A DNA stretch of 64,000 bases, from contig NC_039502.1 in the NCBI RefSeq assembly GCF_003590095.1, forward strand, positions 4,131,753-4,195,752, written 5' to 3'. The notes below the pieces were generated by a model. It was not told where the DNA came from, made no database searches, and was given only the letters and a program-made list of their open reading frames with translations. This DNA is from Trichoplusia ni (Eukaryota > Arthropoda > Insecta > Lepidoptera > Noctuidae). Shown one piece after another: positions 11,263 to 25,002 of this stretch. The translations under genes were made by a program, and so were the position numbers. Positions within the stretch are counted from its first letter, which is position 1. Each line of letters opens with the position of its first letter.

Positions 11263-14200
11263 AAACAAAATTTGAATTTTTGAAAATTTATGACTGTAGC
11301 AACCGTAATTTAACCTCGATTTGCGAAAACTTAAAAAAGGAAGTGAAATTTTCACTCAAATCAACTACAACCTCTATTGTCCAAAACCGCCATATTTTCA
11401 ACCTGAAAGACATTACCAGGTTTGCAAAACAATGAATGCCATAAGGTCGTTAACAGACAATAAATGCATTGTACAAGCCAATGTTATTGACAGAAGCGAA
11501 ACATGGGTCCGTGTGTGTTCGACATTTTGACATATGACTTACTTTATCGAAGGAAACAATGGTCGTTTCGCTTTATTTATGATTGTTTTGTCAATTGAAG
11601 CGGATACTGTTATGTAATTACTGATGCAATTGCTTTTTTTCGGATGGTCATTTGTAAATACGATCATTTTTTAATTCGTTCATTTTTAAATGGAAGGGAG
11701 TGCAGGCAGCATGGAGTGTAGGCAAAAGAATGTCAAGGAGCACAAAACGTTTTTTTCTCTTCTTGTGAAATGTTAGTATTAAGTTAGCATAAATGAAAAT
11801 AAATTTAAAAACAACAAAAATATTTTTTCCGATGTGTATGATGGTCCTGGTACGTCTGTAAGAGAAACACAGTATATTATAATAAATTGCTTTAATTATC
11901 TGTAGATTGAAAGCCCAGGTAGTACCTAAAATAAACCACTTTATAGACTCATTTTAATGAGACTGAAATTAATCAAACAGAAAACGCTTGAGATCGGTTC
12001 AATCTGAAATTAAAATCTCTGAAAGAGTATGACCCACCGCAGTTTATTAAATTTTAATAACTCTTAAGGTGGTATTAAGAATTCAAAACGTAAAATTAAT
12101 AACGATGTCTCTTAAGTCTACTTAAGACTAGAGAAAAACATTTTTCATCAAACAGATTTAAAGTGATGATATAAACCAGTCGTTAAGTCTTTATAATAGT
12201 GAAAAACAGTTCGACCATTGAGAACTGTGTTGATATTGCGTTTCATATAGATTTCGATGATTTGAAAGATTTTACGGTAGTACGATGACTATTAAAATTT
12301 GTATTTCCATCTCCAGCCCTTATGTTCAAAATTGCCCATAGTAAGGGAGTTGTGAAAAATATTACAATTATTAATATTACTTCTTACGCCGACATCTGTA
12401 CGATTAATTTTAGGTTTATCATGCAATTCTACAAGTTATTTTTAAGAAATAAAAGAGAGTTTCAAAAAAATTATTTGAACAGGCCATTTTGTAGCGGTGG
12501 CCATCTTAGAACGATTTTCATAAACATTAAAAATACATTCTGTTAATACACATTTAAAAAAAAACAAAAACGATGTCAAAGTCATTTTAAAGACTTATGT
12601 ATGTATCACCCAGTCGTCTCTTCTAAGGAAATAATAGAACGAAAACCATACTGAAAAAATCATATAATCGACAAAAGTACCCGTACAGAACCATTTCAAA
12701 ATTTGAGACACAAACATACCTATCGCAAGCATTTCCCCAAATCCAATAGTGAAAACACGGTTCTTCGATTCGTTACGAAATTGTTCCCGATTGCAATGTT
12801 CTTCTCAATAAGGAAAATTGTGGAGAACGGCAGTTTTGAACACTCTGATATCCAGTGACAGAATACAAATATGGAACAGTAATAACGTATAATCGAGGGC
12901 AGAAAGGTCGTGACCAAGTTGTAAGAGCAACGGGAAACTAGGTTTCGCACTGTGCCATATAATGGCCAGTAAATCAAGTGTTATTTGTAATAAAAGAAAA
13001 TTTCAGTCATTTGTTTGAAGAATGCAGTGGGCATTGTGTTACTGCTACGGTCATTATTTATTATGTACTTTGATATTTTACTACAAATTTGATTAACTGG
13101 ACTACAAAATATTGTACATTACAAGCTTGTCACTTAAGCAATTTAGCATAGTTGTTCATTTCCAGGACCATCATTTTAAACATACAAAATAAAGTCACAT
13201 AAAAAATCAATGAACGTTATCTCAAAACACTAGTTCTTCGAATAAAAAATAAAATCACACTGAAGGTCAAAAAGTAGTCCGTAGTCTAATCTAGAATTTT
13301 TGACACGATCCAAGGCATACCAAAATGGAGTTCGCAAAGGCAGCACTCACACAAATCACCATTCCCCAAAAAATCCAAGACTAAATTCGAGAAATCGATT
13401 TCAGCATCTAATAAATGCCTAATAAAGGTTTCAGTGGGACTTGGTATACTCTGTTCGCTGAACATTGACTTTGTCAGTCGGATCACGCTCTTGATAGTCG
13501 AACGGCCCATGAGTGCCTCAACGTGACTGCCAACCGATGAATATTTTCAACAGGCTTTTGTTTTTAAAGTGACTGCTATGGGAATATTTGGGGATATAAA
13601 AACGGTTAGCGTTCCAAATGAAATTTTTATAGTACTTGTTAATGGGTTTTTAATTGCAGGCTTTCGTAAATTAAAACTTCTTGAAAATTAAATAGTTATT
13701 TAACGTGCAGTTCAAGCAGGTCATTAAAATAGGACTAAAAAAAACGATTTGGGAACGAAACATCCCATTTTCATAAAACATTTTGTAGAGTTTCTTGGTT
13801 GGTAAAAACCGACGGTTTTAAAAGACATTTAATATTGAACGTTCAAACGCATCAGCAAAGTGATTGGTCTTCCATCTCGATCCTTTTTTGAGGGTTTGCA
13901 TTTATCAGAGCCATACCAAAATGGTATGACAAGCAGAAAAAACTATCTACCTACTCATTTCCATTGAAAAAGAAGAATGTTGCCTTGCTCTTTACAAAAG
14001 TTTCCCGTTTTATTGCACCTATTCTTTCTGGTATCTCTCTTTTGGACGAAATAATCCAAATAGCAATATCAAATTTCCAGGTACCCAGAAACACCAGCTG
14101 CATCTATTGACAGCTTCCAAAACTAATTTTCCGAGGTGTGGAGAGACATTATAAAGGCGCATATATTATGAATGCAAATTAATTCACCGAAGTTCTTTGT

Positions 14201-14672
14201 GATCCTATTAATCCAGTTTGCTTGTTTTACACGAGGTTCACCTGCAACGGAATTTAGGACGCAGACAATTTTTGGCAAGATATTGATGTTGAGAATGTTT
14301 TAGAGGATTTTTTTGAGGAATCAGTCAATGGAGTCGCAAAAAAGAACAAATAAAATTAATTATAAGGGGATACACTTAACTCCATTTTATTTGAAGTTCA
14401 AAACACTTACTACCTTGATTGTTATATCAAACGGTTTTCAAATTAATCTGGTATAATGTTTTTTTCTTTACTCATATTGTTCGTTGGTGTCCTTAAAGAT
14501 TTAAAATACCCGCAAAATAATATTTCCAATGATAAAGTTTGGGTAACGTTCAATAAATTTGAATACATTGTCACTTTCTTGTATTGGATACCGAGACCTT
14601 TCGCAGTCCACAGTGGAATCAAATATTCTCTTTAAAACCATTTCTCAACACTCCAGGCTACATTCCTATCTG
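11263..14672. other. AT-rich DNA, no gene supported
   Basis: Contains a minus-strand open frame at 13286-13510 (peptide with LCECCLCELHFG) that meets a stop just one to two codons upstream of its natural extension, with no usable acceptor. A 7-bp palindrome CATACCAAAATGGTATG sits near 13915. Otherwise nothing was recognised. Confidence 0.4.
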
Positions 14673-14795
14673 GAAGCCTACCACCATCTAAAGTTCCACT
14701 TTCGCAGTTGTAGAAGCAAGACGGTAACAACATAGCATAGAGCAACAATTCGCTCCCACAACAGCAAAAATTTTACCATACAAGGTAGTATGCCT
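14673..14795 (+). mobile_element. Fold-back MITE-like repeat, diverged copy
   Basis: Begins AAGCCTACCACC and ends TAGTATGCCTT (inverted, imperfect), with 'gaagcaagacgg' and 'catagagc' between. Same plan as the better copy at 20521-20652. Confidence 0.4.
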
Positions 14796-15237
14796 TCAGT
14801 AGAGCTTTCAGTGAATTTGATTCAGAGTCGATCGATTTCATCCTTACTCATTGCAGTTCGTCCTGATATCGGATTTCATGTCCAGACAACTAAATCACAC
14901 GTAGCTATGTGTTTGAAGTTGAACTCTAAAAAGAACTGCCAGAATCTGTGTCGTGTCGTGACTATGAAATGATCAGTCCACTACGATTGGAAACAAAAAA
15001 GTTAGTGCTTCAGATGGATTCTGACGAGTTTGGATTGGAATCGTTCGATGCAAGTCTTAAAGCGTGATATTTTGGAAATAGGTCAATGCATTCCATTCAC
15101 GTCCATACTATTAAAAAATGAAAGATTTATTTTGATGTTTTCATTACACGGTAGTTATATGATGTACACATCAAATGCATAATTTTAATGATTTTAAATG
15201 TATGTATCTATATATAATCTTGATGTGATGACTTGCG
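14796..15237. other. No recognised feature
   Basis: A 60-codon chance frame and AT-rich sequence only. Confidence 0.4.
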
Positions 15238-15356
15238 CAAGACGGCTGGCAGGAGCTGGATGCGAGAAGCCGAAAATCGATCTCAGTGGCGTGCACTTGG
15301 AGAGGCCTATGTCCAGCAGTGGACTGCGATAGGCTGATGATGATGATGATGATGAT
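15238..15356 (+). mobile_element. RTE LINE 3' end (5'-truncated)
   Basis: A short insertion that encodes AGRSWMREAENRSQWRALGE then AYVQQWTAIG and a stop, and ends in a (TGA)n run at 15335-15356. It is the same C-terminus as the longer copy at 61-885. Truncation to the last 120 bp is typical of incomplete target-primed reverse transcription. A clean target duplication was not found. Confidence 0.8.
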
Positions 15357-18300
15357 CTAATATCTTAACCTTTTTTACACGGGAGGAGATGTAGGCTCAG
15401 CGGGAAATTAACAGGCTGGCATGATTAATTGAAGTGCTTTTGGATTTTAACGGGATTTTTGATGATAGTTTTGTTTATATTAATATTTTATAATCTGTAG
15501 CTTAAACTGCAATGTAACCGAAATAATCCTCTTAGATTTCACGCTTAGCATAAGAATGCTAGTGAAGACCGGTATTAACATAATTTTATAAGCTCATACG
15601 ATGCAGTGCCGCAACAAGTGTAATATATTCTCCAATATGGCCGCTTCATAAAATCTGCGGGATTCGTTTAACCCTAGATTTTAAAGGATATCGAATCGAC
15701 GGTTTTTTTTTATTTTTCAGCGAACGAAATGAAATAAAACAGAAAATTCTTTGCTGAATTTTGATACTAGCTGTTAAGGCTCTGAAAACTGCCAAACAAA
15801 CTCTACACCCTGTGTATCCACTTGAAATATTATAAGGTTAGATAAAAAAGCAATGAATTTATATAGAAAAAACTTTCTTTAATAACGTCCATAGCTACAA
15901 ATAAACATACTACAAATTTTCAATTCTCGAGTTAAAATGTAGTCAAAATTCTCGATTAAATAATAACAAACCTAACCCCATTTTCAATGTAAAACAAAGT
16001 CAAAATACCTTCAAAAAGTTAATCAAAGACCTTCACTATCTTGTAATAACAGCTGAAACTGACAGATTATTTAAAATGCCCAGTTAAAGGTTTAACAATA
16101 CCGAGGCTGTAGTGAAAGAGATATCGACCAAACTTGATATCAATGAAAACGCATGGAAAATAGTAAACAACAATAAGATTAAAGAGTCTTTGCTTTCAAA
16201 GGACTACGCGAAATCTTCTTTTGTTTGTCATAATGTTTGTCACACCGAAGTGTATTGGTATAGAGGAAGGCACAAACTGAATGCATCTGTTTGCTTTAGA
16301 TGCGACCGATAAAAATGTAGCTTCAGAAATACTGTTCATGGTAATTATTTATTTTATTACAAGTATCTAAATAAACCTTTTTTGTAATATCAAGCAATAT
16401 TCAAAAGGCTATTCATTTCCAATTTGTTTCGTAAATAATATAAAAAATACAATTTATAATATACAGTGCAAATACATAGCAGTAAACAATATGTTATAAT
16501 GTTTTAATAAACATAAATCTACTAGTTGTAGTTGATAGCAACATTATTGCTTACTACTTTTAAATACTGCTCGTCGTATTAACAGGCAAGTCATATTCCC
16601 ACATATCCCTTACATGTTGGTGTAACAAGCTGCCATGTTAAATGCAACGGACAAAGTTGAATCCATTTTAAAGTTAGTTCCGGCGGGGCTTTTAGCGCAA
16701 TAAATGCCTTCCTTCCTCTACTTTCTTAAAAGTTTCCTTTAAAACAAAAAGATTTGTTTCTTATTCTAGAACAAACGGCCGTCTTAAGCATCGCTACTGT
16801 CTCGAAAGCGATTTTCTTAGAACTATTTTCGCAATTTGAATCGAAATGAGGTATTTTCCTTTTGGTTTCCGATTTTCCTTTGTTAATCCTCTTTGCTTTT
16901 ATTTTACCTTTGTCTGAGAGTTGGGTAATAAGTTGGGGTATTGCGATCATCCAAAACTGTTATATCTTATTGTAAAAATACGTTTCCAAGAACGTTTGTG
17001 TTTTGAATTGGAAGTAAACAAGGATGGACTCGGATTAGTTTTGCATGATGTACTAGTAACATTGGAAGATATTATCAAATAATGTCAAGGTCAGTAGATC
17101 AGTTTTTTTACCTTTTTTGTATACTGAGTTATACTTCTGAAAACAGTTTTTCTTCAAATTAAAGAGAAATAAGAAGGAAGGACATTTTTTTTATAATTTC
17201 TACTTTTGTTTTTTTGTGTTACAAAAAATATCGTCTTTATTGTTTACGATGGAGCCGTAATAGCCAAGATTGAATGAAGTGGGCTAAAACTATAACCATA
17301 AGCTCGTGAGCTTACATTTTACTGAAAATGTGACTGAAGACAAGAAAATTCCTTTGCACATAATTCAGGTACCATGGGTTCTAGCGACACAAATATTTTC
17401 CAAAGAAAATTCTATCAACAGGTTTCTAAGTAGGAATCTGTAAATTAATTTGAAATTATTTGAGACATTTTGCTACGAACATGCTTGACATAGTTTGATG
17501 TTAAGAATTCCGGATTATCCTCGAGGTTGAAGCAAAATTCTGAACAGTTCTGTATGTTATTGGTATTGAAGCGATCTATTACATACATTTTTACTAATAT
17601 CGAGAAAATATTTTTTACGGTGTAGTCATTTTTCCCGGATTCAATTTTTCTTTGGGAAAATTCTGCATTATTGCAATTTAGTGGTTTTTTTTTCATTTCA
17701 TTTAAAACACAATTGCTTGTCTTTTATAATTATGATGATAAATTTTCTATCTTAAACAGTTAGATTTAAAATTTAATCACACCAGTTATTTGACTTGTAA
17801 ATTCACGCAACACTTTAACAAACACAATAAAAACAAAAAAAATACAAACAATACATGCAAAATCCACCTAATTAAACAGCAAACGCTTAGTAAATTCTAT
17901 TTAAATAATAAAACTCTAAAGCAACTGTAATAGTGCGCCAATGAGGTCTAACTGAACTAATAACGAGTCCACATGCAAACTACACGCGAAGTTAAACTAA
18001 TTACAATTTATGACACCGTTTTGTATCAAATGTTCCAATTTAAAATACCAAGTAACATAACACTGGATATTAAAGTGCCCGTTGTGGTTCCGTACGTGTT
18101 TAATCCATGATTTATAACGCGAAACAGTGAATGTTTTAATAGTGTGTAGTAAGGTACAAGTGTGACTATTATTATTTGATTTATTTTTGTTAGAAGCTAT
18201 TATTGGTACGCCATTCACATAAAAATATGCAATTATTTCTTTCTGATTTTTTTTACTAAACTGTTAGACGTGCCTTTATCAGATTTTTAGCTTTTGTATA

Positions 18301-18360
18301 TATTTTTTTAAATCACATCCGCACTTAGGATGATCATTGTATCGGTTTCATAATCATTGA
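15357..18360. other. AT-rich DNA, no recognised feature
   Basis: Includes a 66-codon plus-strand frame at 16112-16312 (peptide NVCHTEVYWYRGRHKLNASV, cysteines CHNVCH...CFRC) that ends at 16312. Composition is like the flanks and no domain is recognised, so it is left as chance. Nothing else was seen. Confidence 0.4.
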
Positions 18361-18450
18361 ATGACACATGCAAAAAGACTCCCAGACTCAGGACATGCAT
18401 TTTTGGATTACACCAATGATTGACATACCCTCAGATCAAACCGGGTAGGG
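18361..18450 (-). mobile_element. tRNA-derived SINE fragment (family 3)
   Basis: The minus strand reads a weak B box (GGTTTGATCTG) and then 'AATGCATGTCCTGAGTCTGG', collinear with 'aatgcttgttctgagtctgt' at 38100. Strongly diverged. Confidence 0.4.
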
Positions 18451-18510
18451 GAGAAGGCAGTACAAGTCGTAGAGTGGAGTTTCTTTTCCACAACAGCAAT
18501 AACATTATTA
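18451..18510 (+). repeat. Fold-back MITE-like repeat, fragment
   Basis: 'gtcgtagagtggagtttctt' followed by 'ttccacaacagc' parallels 'gcgtagagtggcatctcttt' at 54490. Fragment only. Confidence 0.3.
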
Positions 18511-19149
18511 CAAGACGTGTCATTGACATTCTAATTTGATTGTTGGTCAAAATCCTGATCAAAAGTTACGTCAAATAGAAAAAAATAAAAATATTTTAAG
18601 TCTGTAAACCGCTCAAATCGTTTGAATTGTAACCAAATCGAAATATCCATACAATATGCTAGAGCATATCGCGTTTCATTATGAAACCACTAAACCAGGT
18701 GTATGGATTATGCTCAATCGTCGAAGTTATGACACAGATTGTGATTAGCTATGTCAAAATTTTCGATACAGCCAGTAATGTTGATGGTTATGGTCACATT
18801 GTAACGCTAATGAAATCAGTGATGGTGAGAGATTAGACTATATTACTTTAAAGATTTGAGAGAGGTTTTAAAATACATTCGACTCCTGATATGAAGTTCC
18901 TTAATTGAAACTAGCAGTATTTTGCAAACAAGCAGTTCTTTATTTGACCTATACATGTTTGTTTGTTCAACATTCATAGTTTCGCGCTGTTACTCTAAGT
19001 TCAGTCTAAATAGATTTTTCTCCGAGGCCCTTTTAATTCAAATCTTAAAACAAATGATGGGAAAATGAACAATTATCACGAAACACCGTTAAGCCTTGAA
19101 GAAAGCAAATGATAAACTTAAGTACTTATATACTTCCGAAGATAATTTT
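18511..19149. other. No recognised feature
   Basis: AT-rich; the 7-bp-arm palindrome ATATGCTAGAGCATAT near 18654 is the only structure noted. Confidence 0.4.
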
Positions 19150-19240
19150 TTGTCGAACATTTGTCCTGGGCGGGAATCAAACACACGATCTGAGGTACAG
19201 CAGTCTGGGCTTATAACTACTAGATCAACAGGCTACTCAA
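19150..19240 (-). mobile_element. tRNA-derived SINE head (family 2)
   Basis: On the minus strand: 'GATCTAGTAGTTATAAGCC' (A-box region), 'CAGACTGCTGTACCTCAGA', then GTGTTTGATTCCCGCC (B box) and GGACAAATGTTCG. The acceptor ends do not pair as in a working tRNA, so it is a SINE head and not a tRNA gene. Confidence 0.65.
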
Positions 19241-20520
19241 ATAATTTATGCGAGAGAATTTTCTGTACTTTTCCTTTTGAGACGAGTCAATGAACTTTGA
19301 TATTAAAGCCGTAACTATATTTTATAGGCCACTGGTTAAATCTTAGGGCTTATGGAGTAGAATCTAGCTTAAGGAGTTCGGAGAAAACGTGAGAAAATGT
19401 GAGTATATTTGTTACGTATATATTTTATAAAGAATGTTAATATTTTTGCAGGGGATAAATAAATTGTGATTATGTAACTTTATTATTTATAGTCATTGTG
19501 TTGTTATTGTAATTGTAATGTTTCGATCTTTTTTTTATTGCATTGTGGTATTAAGGTAGTAGTAGGTCTTGTTTAATGTATTATAATAAAAAAACAGTAA
19601 TGTTATTTCAAAAAATAACAAAAATTCAAAAACATATATTGGTAGCCATCACGGCACGTGAGAAACACTGGAACTTTCCGCGACAGAAAGATAAAAGTCC
19701 TTATTGCGGGAATCGTCTTTTTTAAGAAAAACAAACCCAACGAAACACATAGTCTCAATACATCAATTTTAAGAATAAAGATTCACAAACAAAACAAGCA
19801 ATCGCGTAATAGTCTCACATTGGAACCTCCATTTTTCTCTTCGAGATCGAGAAAGATGCAATTTGATTAAATCTCACTCAACTACAATTTTTCTTTCACT
19901 TCGTTTAAAATCAATTTTCGCGACTTCGTTAGGTTTATCGTTTCAAGATAAATTGTGAGACGACTGGAACGTTCTTTGCGACCATTAATTCTATATAGAT
20001 GGTATCAATCAGTAATTATCGAGTGGAAACGTTTTTGAAGCGATGAACTTTGACTCGATGAATCGAATAGTTTTGTCACGTATTCTTTTACGACTGAAAT
20101 GCTAAAGGTTAAGTCAACGCTGGTAATTGCAAAAGGGTATAAAAGTGTTGTATTTCATCCTTAAGATAATCCCACGACTGGTCCTATTGGGAAGGTTTGA
20201 GCATCGTACTCCATATTGTTCCTGAAAAAAGGGACACACCTGGCTGTTCTTTTTTATCCGGCAATATTTAAGTTTCTACGAGATTTTTCCGTAGGTATTT
20301 ATTTCACGGTTCGATTTTTTTACTATTTAAAAATAAAGCCACCATATCATCATATTTCTCAACATTCTTACATAAATTTCCCTACTCTATATTACATTCT
20401 TCATATGTATATTCTACACGTAACTCTACATTTCACACTTTATTTACTTTTAACATTCAACCTTGTAATATCACCTTCATTCATATGTACAGCTCTGTCC
20501 GACATAATCTAAGGCGTTGC
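19241..20520. other. No recognised feature
   Basis: AT-rich, with a moderately GC-richer stretch at 19650-20040. The palindrome-like 'ctcttcgagatcgagaaag' sits near 19838. No gene or known repeat. Confidence 0.4.
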
Positions 20521-20652
20521 AAGTCTCCTACCACTAAACTCTTAAAATAATATCATTGTGATAGTGGAAGCGAGACAGCACTACTCAGCGTAGAGCGCCA
20601 TCTCTTTTTAACAGCTGCAATGATATTACTTTAAACGATGGTAGGAGGCTTT
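20521..20652 (+). mobile_element. Fold-back MITE-like repeat, best copy
   Basis: Ends are inverted: 'AAGTCTCCTACCA' at the left and 'TGGTAGGAGGCTT' at the right, and inside them 'AATATCATTG' pairs with 'CAATGATATT'. The middle carries 'gaagcgagacagcac' and 'gcgtagagcgccatctc'. Diverged relatives are at 14673, 18451, 54436 and 61594. Non-autonomous; no coding capacity. Confidence 0.6.
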
Positions 20653-21988
20653 TAGGTTGTGTTTTACCTCTTTTGATATAATATGTCGGAGGTGTTTGTC
20701 CTAATTAACTTCAGCGTGGCAGCTTTGTGGCCTACGTCAGTGTCTCACTAAACCCTTTATGTAACGCAATTTGTGTGTAATTATCTTCATACTGACATTG
20801 CATGGAGTTGGATAGATCTGTGTGGAATATTTTTTTTGTTATATATTTTGCTATTTAGTATTAGATAATATTAATATTTCACCATATTTTTAACACACCG
20901 TCGCGTTTTTTCTGTTATTTGTCTTACTATTTCGTCAAGATACCTAATATATATATTTTTATTGCTTCCTGATAATATAAAAAAAAGTATATTGATATCG
21001 TAAAACAACTCGGTATATTTAGATTCTGATTTCTATCTGGACAAAACGCACTAAATACATCGAAAATTTGTAAATAAATAAATTAAAAAAGCTTACCTAT
21101 ATTAATGAAAAATGCGCGCTTTCCAGAATGCGGCTGAATTTCCAATCAACGCATTCTGAAATTTCATTATTAACACAATTGCCAATAACAACATCAGCTT
21201 CCGATTATTATTTTCGAAATGAGCACAATGTTTGGGCTGCGTCCAATCAAATATGCAAATAGTGCGGTGACGTAGGGTGACGCGGTATTTACCGATCGAT
21301 TGCATGTTAGGGTTGGGACATATGGCTGAGATAAGTGTGATTTGTTGCATTTAAATTGTAAATTAGAATTTATATTTAAAAAAAGGTGAAAGGTTTTACA
21401 GTCAAGTTGAGGAATAGTGATTTACGAGTATTATACACTGACTTCATCCGATTATTATTATTTATTCTAAAACGGTATCGGAAATTTTTTGTATCAAAAG
21501 GTTTTTGAACTGTCAAATTATAGAATAATGATACAATTGTTGTATTAAGGTAATTTTAAAATTGATTTTCTTATAAATATGATCCATTAATTACGCAAGG
21601 CTCCCACTGTCATCTGGGCCTTGTAATTATTCGTTTCTTAATCAAAAATCCTTCAAAGACAAGTATCCTCCGTGCCTTCTTTCGAAAACTACTCAAACCA
21701 TGATTAAAAAAATATATATTCAAAAATGAATACTAATACAAACAAACACGACGTCACATCTCAATCAAAAATTCAAATGCAACGGTAAGGGAACAAAATT
21801 TCAAAATTATTTGGTCAATTTATTTATGAAGGCTGAAAGAAAAAATACATTTCCATTAATATTGGGCAAATTTTGCATACGGAAGTCTAGACCGCATTTC
21901 AAATACAAAATGTCTAGAGCCTAAGAACAAGTTAAACTTTTTCTGTTACATAACCTACACAAACTTCTAATTTCGTTAGTAATTGGAC
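20653..21988. other. No recognised feature
   Basis: AT-rich; a minus frame at 21102-21350 lacks any domain or splice support. Confidence 0.4.
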
Positions 21989-22222
21989 GACCTCCGTGGT
22001 CGAGTGGCGTACGCATCGGTTTCAAGGTGTTGCTAGCTCTGAGGTCTCGGGTTCGATCCCCGGCCGGGTCAATGTAAAAATTCGCATTTCTATTTATTTC
22101 ATTGTCTCGGGTCTGGGTGTTTGTGGTACCTTCGTTGTATCTGAATTCCATAACACAAGTGCTTTAGCAACTTACTTTGGGTTCAGAACAATGTATGTGA
22201 TCTTGTCCGCATTTATTTATTG
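21989..22222 (+). mobile_element. tRNA-derived SINE (family 1), full length
   Basis: Head: ACCTCCGTGGTCGAGTGGCG (A box TGGTCGAGTGG) and GGTTCGATCCCCGG (B box), followed by GGGTCAATGTAAAAATTCGC, 'gtctcgggtctgggtgtttg' and a TTTAT-rich tail at 22210-22222. The boxes form the internal RNA polymerase III promoter. Compared with the copy at 57119-57327 it has 27 extra bases (22145-22171) before 'actttgggttcag'. It is not a real tRNA gene, because nothing pairs with the 5' end. Confidence 0.85.
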
Positions 22223-22944
22223 ATTAATGATATCGTTACTTTACCATCTCGCTCCACTAGTCTAGTGTAAACGCATCCTTACTTACAGATCGCCCAATGT
22301 TAGGATTAGCGGTAGTATTGGTTTGAACAAGCACCGTGATTAAAATTAGTGGGATGAAACGATGAAACGCATGATTTCCATGAAACGCATAATTCATTCC
22401 GATCGACTGCACATATCTGTAAAGGAATTTCAATAGGTATGGAATCGAATTAATGCAAATTAATAATGTTTACCTTTATTAAGATATTGTTTCGTTTGTT
22501 TACGCATGCCTTTGAATTTATTGTTGATTTGTATGTTTGTGTATCACACATGAGTTGTTTATATTGAACTTTAATTACATTGTAGTGTAGCAAAAAAAAT
22601 ATTTTGATATAATTATTTGAGTTACTGTAAACCAATTTTCGGTTTTCCGCCACTATTAATAAGGACGAAAATTGTAGATGCATCAAAAAGCCAATAAAGG
22701 GACATGATTAGTAACGCAAATGTGTAAAAATATAAAACAAAATATGAGATACTTTTGGCTGGTCTCATAAAACGCCCATCCAAACTTCTAAACCACCTTT
22801 TATTGAAACATTAATATCGTGTAATACTGAAAAAAAAAATTCTTACAATAATATTTTCAAAAAAAAAGAATGTGCATCTGTCCAGTGCAAATTGGTATCG
22901 CAAGAGATAGAAAAATAATTTAATCAGTTACTTTACCCCGATTT
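22223..22944. other. No recognised feature
   Basis: AT-rich, with poly-A-like runs near 22830-22870. Nothing coding. Confidence 0.4.
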
Positions 22945-23060
22945 TTTATAGCAGCACTTTTTATAATCCGTGAAATTGTCGAGTAGTTTCTAGCCTGGAA
23001 GACGGACAGACAACAGAGCCTCAGTATGACGGACCCTTTTGGTACGGAACTCTAACAAGG
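22945..23060 (-). repeat. Dispersed repeat (AGCTAGACAG family), partial
   Basis: 'tagcctggaagacggacaga', 'cagagcctcagtatgacgg' and 'ttttggtacggaactct' lie in the family's order. The AGCTAGACAG core itself is eroded (gtcgagtagtttc). Confidence 0.55.
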
Positions 23061-24444
23061 AAACCCTTCAAGAATCCAAATCGCATCGACATTTTATGGT
23101 AATGATTAAACCAATCTTTAATATTACTGCGATTATTACCTTTAGCACGTTCAATGTCCTCATTTACGAACAATGACCGCCTTTTTTCTCCACCAATAAT
23201 ATTCCGGGCATAATGTTTTTATTGAAGCTATAAAATATTATTTGGTAAGAAAACAAGAATGCCTTGGAAAACGGAATGTGTTTTGAATATCCGCGTCGTG
23301 AAGTGGTACTTTCACAGTTATTGCTCTACCTTTGGGTTTAAAATGCGGCATTCAATGCGCCCACTACCGCATCTTCATGTATTGTTATTGTGGTTGCTGA
23401 AAAGGGAGGCCACTCTATACCGTGTAATGTGCTATCTCGCTTTTATGAATGCTAGAATTTTACTTTCGCAGATCGTGGTAGGCACTCTGGAATAACGACA
23501 GTTTTACCTGAATACTTTCGAGTTAATGTTGTATTCTTACCGACGGTATAAATTCTCTTTTTCTTGTTATGTACCGACCGTTTATAATGGAGCTAATTAC
23601 GATCTATTTGTGAAGTGAAGTTTTTTTTTGACATACATAATGATGATCATTATCACGAATTTTAACCTGATTGCCAATTCTGTATATTTTCCGTTTCAAT
23701 ATGGGTTTTAATTCTCGATTTCTCTATAAGGAGTGATTTTGAAATTTCAGTATTTTTCTCTATACCTAATATTACTTCCAAGAAATCACATAGATAAAGA
23801 CGAATTTTGATAAAATAGTTGCTTTCAAAAAAACAATAGAAATCAATCGAAATAAGATTCAAAAGGCTTTACTTCAAAGGTCAAAATAACAGGACAAAAG
23901 CGCCCTCATGAAAAAGCTTCAAGACTTTCAAAGTAATTAATTAACTCAATACCAAAATTTTCCTATCAATTTGTTTTCAAACCATTTGTAACAATCCCTT
24001 GGGTTCTGAGTATGGATTTGTTAGGGCTCTGGACGAAAAAGGTCCTTTTATGTTAAGTTCTGATAGTTTTATAATTTCACAAACGATTGCCTCTTCCTCG
24101 TAAAGTAAGGCCCGAAAGCCAGCTTTGTTAATAAAATAAAATGTTATGGTAAGTGATAAAAATATTACAATAGAATGTTTAGTGTATCGGGTGCATATCA
24201 CTGCTATAGAAAAAAGATAGAAAGACATTACTCCTTGATCTTGGAATTAGACAGAAAATGTAGCTAAAAACTTTTATCAAATAGTTATATCATGAAATAG
24301 TTGCATATTACAAGTTTTGAGAGTGCACCACTGTTTGCGTACACGCTTATGCCTTACAGAATACATACATATGCCCCGGGCACCCGGCAGTTGTTCGCCA
24401 TTTCTACTTTCTTTAAAAAAACTAGGTGTTACCTTCGGTACCTA
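23061..24444. other. No recognised feature
   Basis: 23255-23500 is less AT-rich and open on the plus strand for 78 codons, without domain or splice support. The rest is AT-rich. Confidence 0.4.
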
Positions 24445-24619
24445 TCGATTCGATCCCAAGGGAACATACAATTGGAATAGTAACTATCCTATGTGTTAAT
24501 CCTGCTATTTGTGTCCCAAGTTCCGTCTAAATCCGTTTAGTGGTTTTTGCGTGAGAGAGGAACAAACATCCATGCACCCATACATCATAAATTGTTTTGC
24601 ATTTATAATATTAGCAGGA
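24445..24619 (-). mobile_element. Helitron, minus strand, partial
   Basis: On the minus strand it starts TCCTGCTAATATTATAAATG at 24619, followed on the plus strand by the host T, then carries the 'catccatgcacccat', 'ggtttttgcgtgagagagg' and 'ccgtctaaatccgttta' segments in family order. It fades at about 24445 without the terminal hairpin. Confidence 0.65.
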
Positions 24620-25002
24620 TAAAACTAATTCTACTTCAGACCACTGCCAACAAACACGTTCAATTCCGTAGTTCTCAGATATCCATCAAAATGAGGCCTC
24701 TATATTATTTAAGAAACAACTGTCACTAAAACCTCGTTTTGTTCCAAAGCTTTCAAGTTTACGAACGATAAGGTTTCAAAATGGCCGCAAATTTTGAATT
24801 GTTGGAACCGATCCCCAATTAGAAAGGTTTGATCTTCTGATCCCCAGTTTATGTGTTAGAAACGTGACGTAAGAGGTATCAATCATTGATTGTATACCGA
24901 AGGTTTGAACTCAGGTAGATAAGTAGCTACAGCTTTGTAAACATACAGACTTGGTTTGGTGTGTTGTATTTATATTGTAAGGACCTTTTTTCTATTAAAT
25001 TA

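Noticed and set aside
13286..13510. Minus frame with CECCLCELHFG, zinc-finger-like cysteines
   Set aside because: Cysteine spacing fits no finger that I know, a stop lies just upstream of the frame, and no acceptor was found.
16112..16312. Plus frame with CHNVCH...CFRC
   Set aside because: AT-rich codon use like the flanks and no full metal-binding pattern.
21989..22060. tRNA gene
   Set aside because: Has A and B boxes, but the 5' end finds no pairing 3' partner and the sequence continues into a SINE body shared with 57119-57327.
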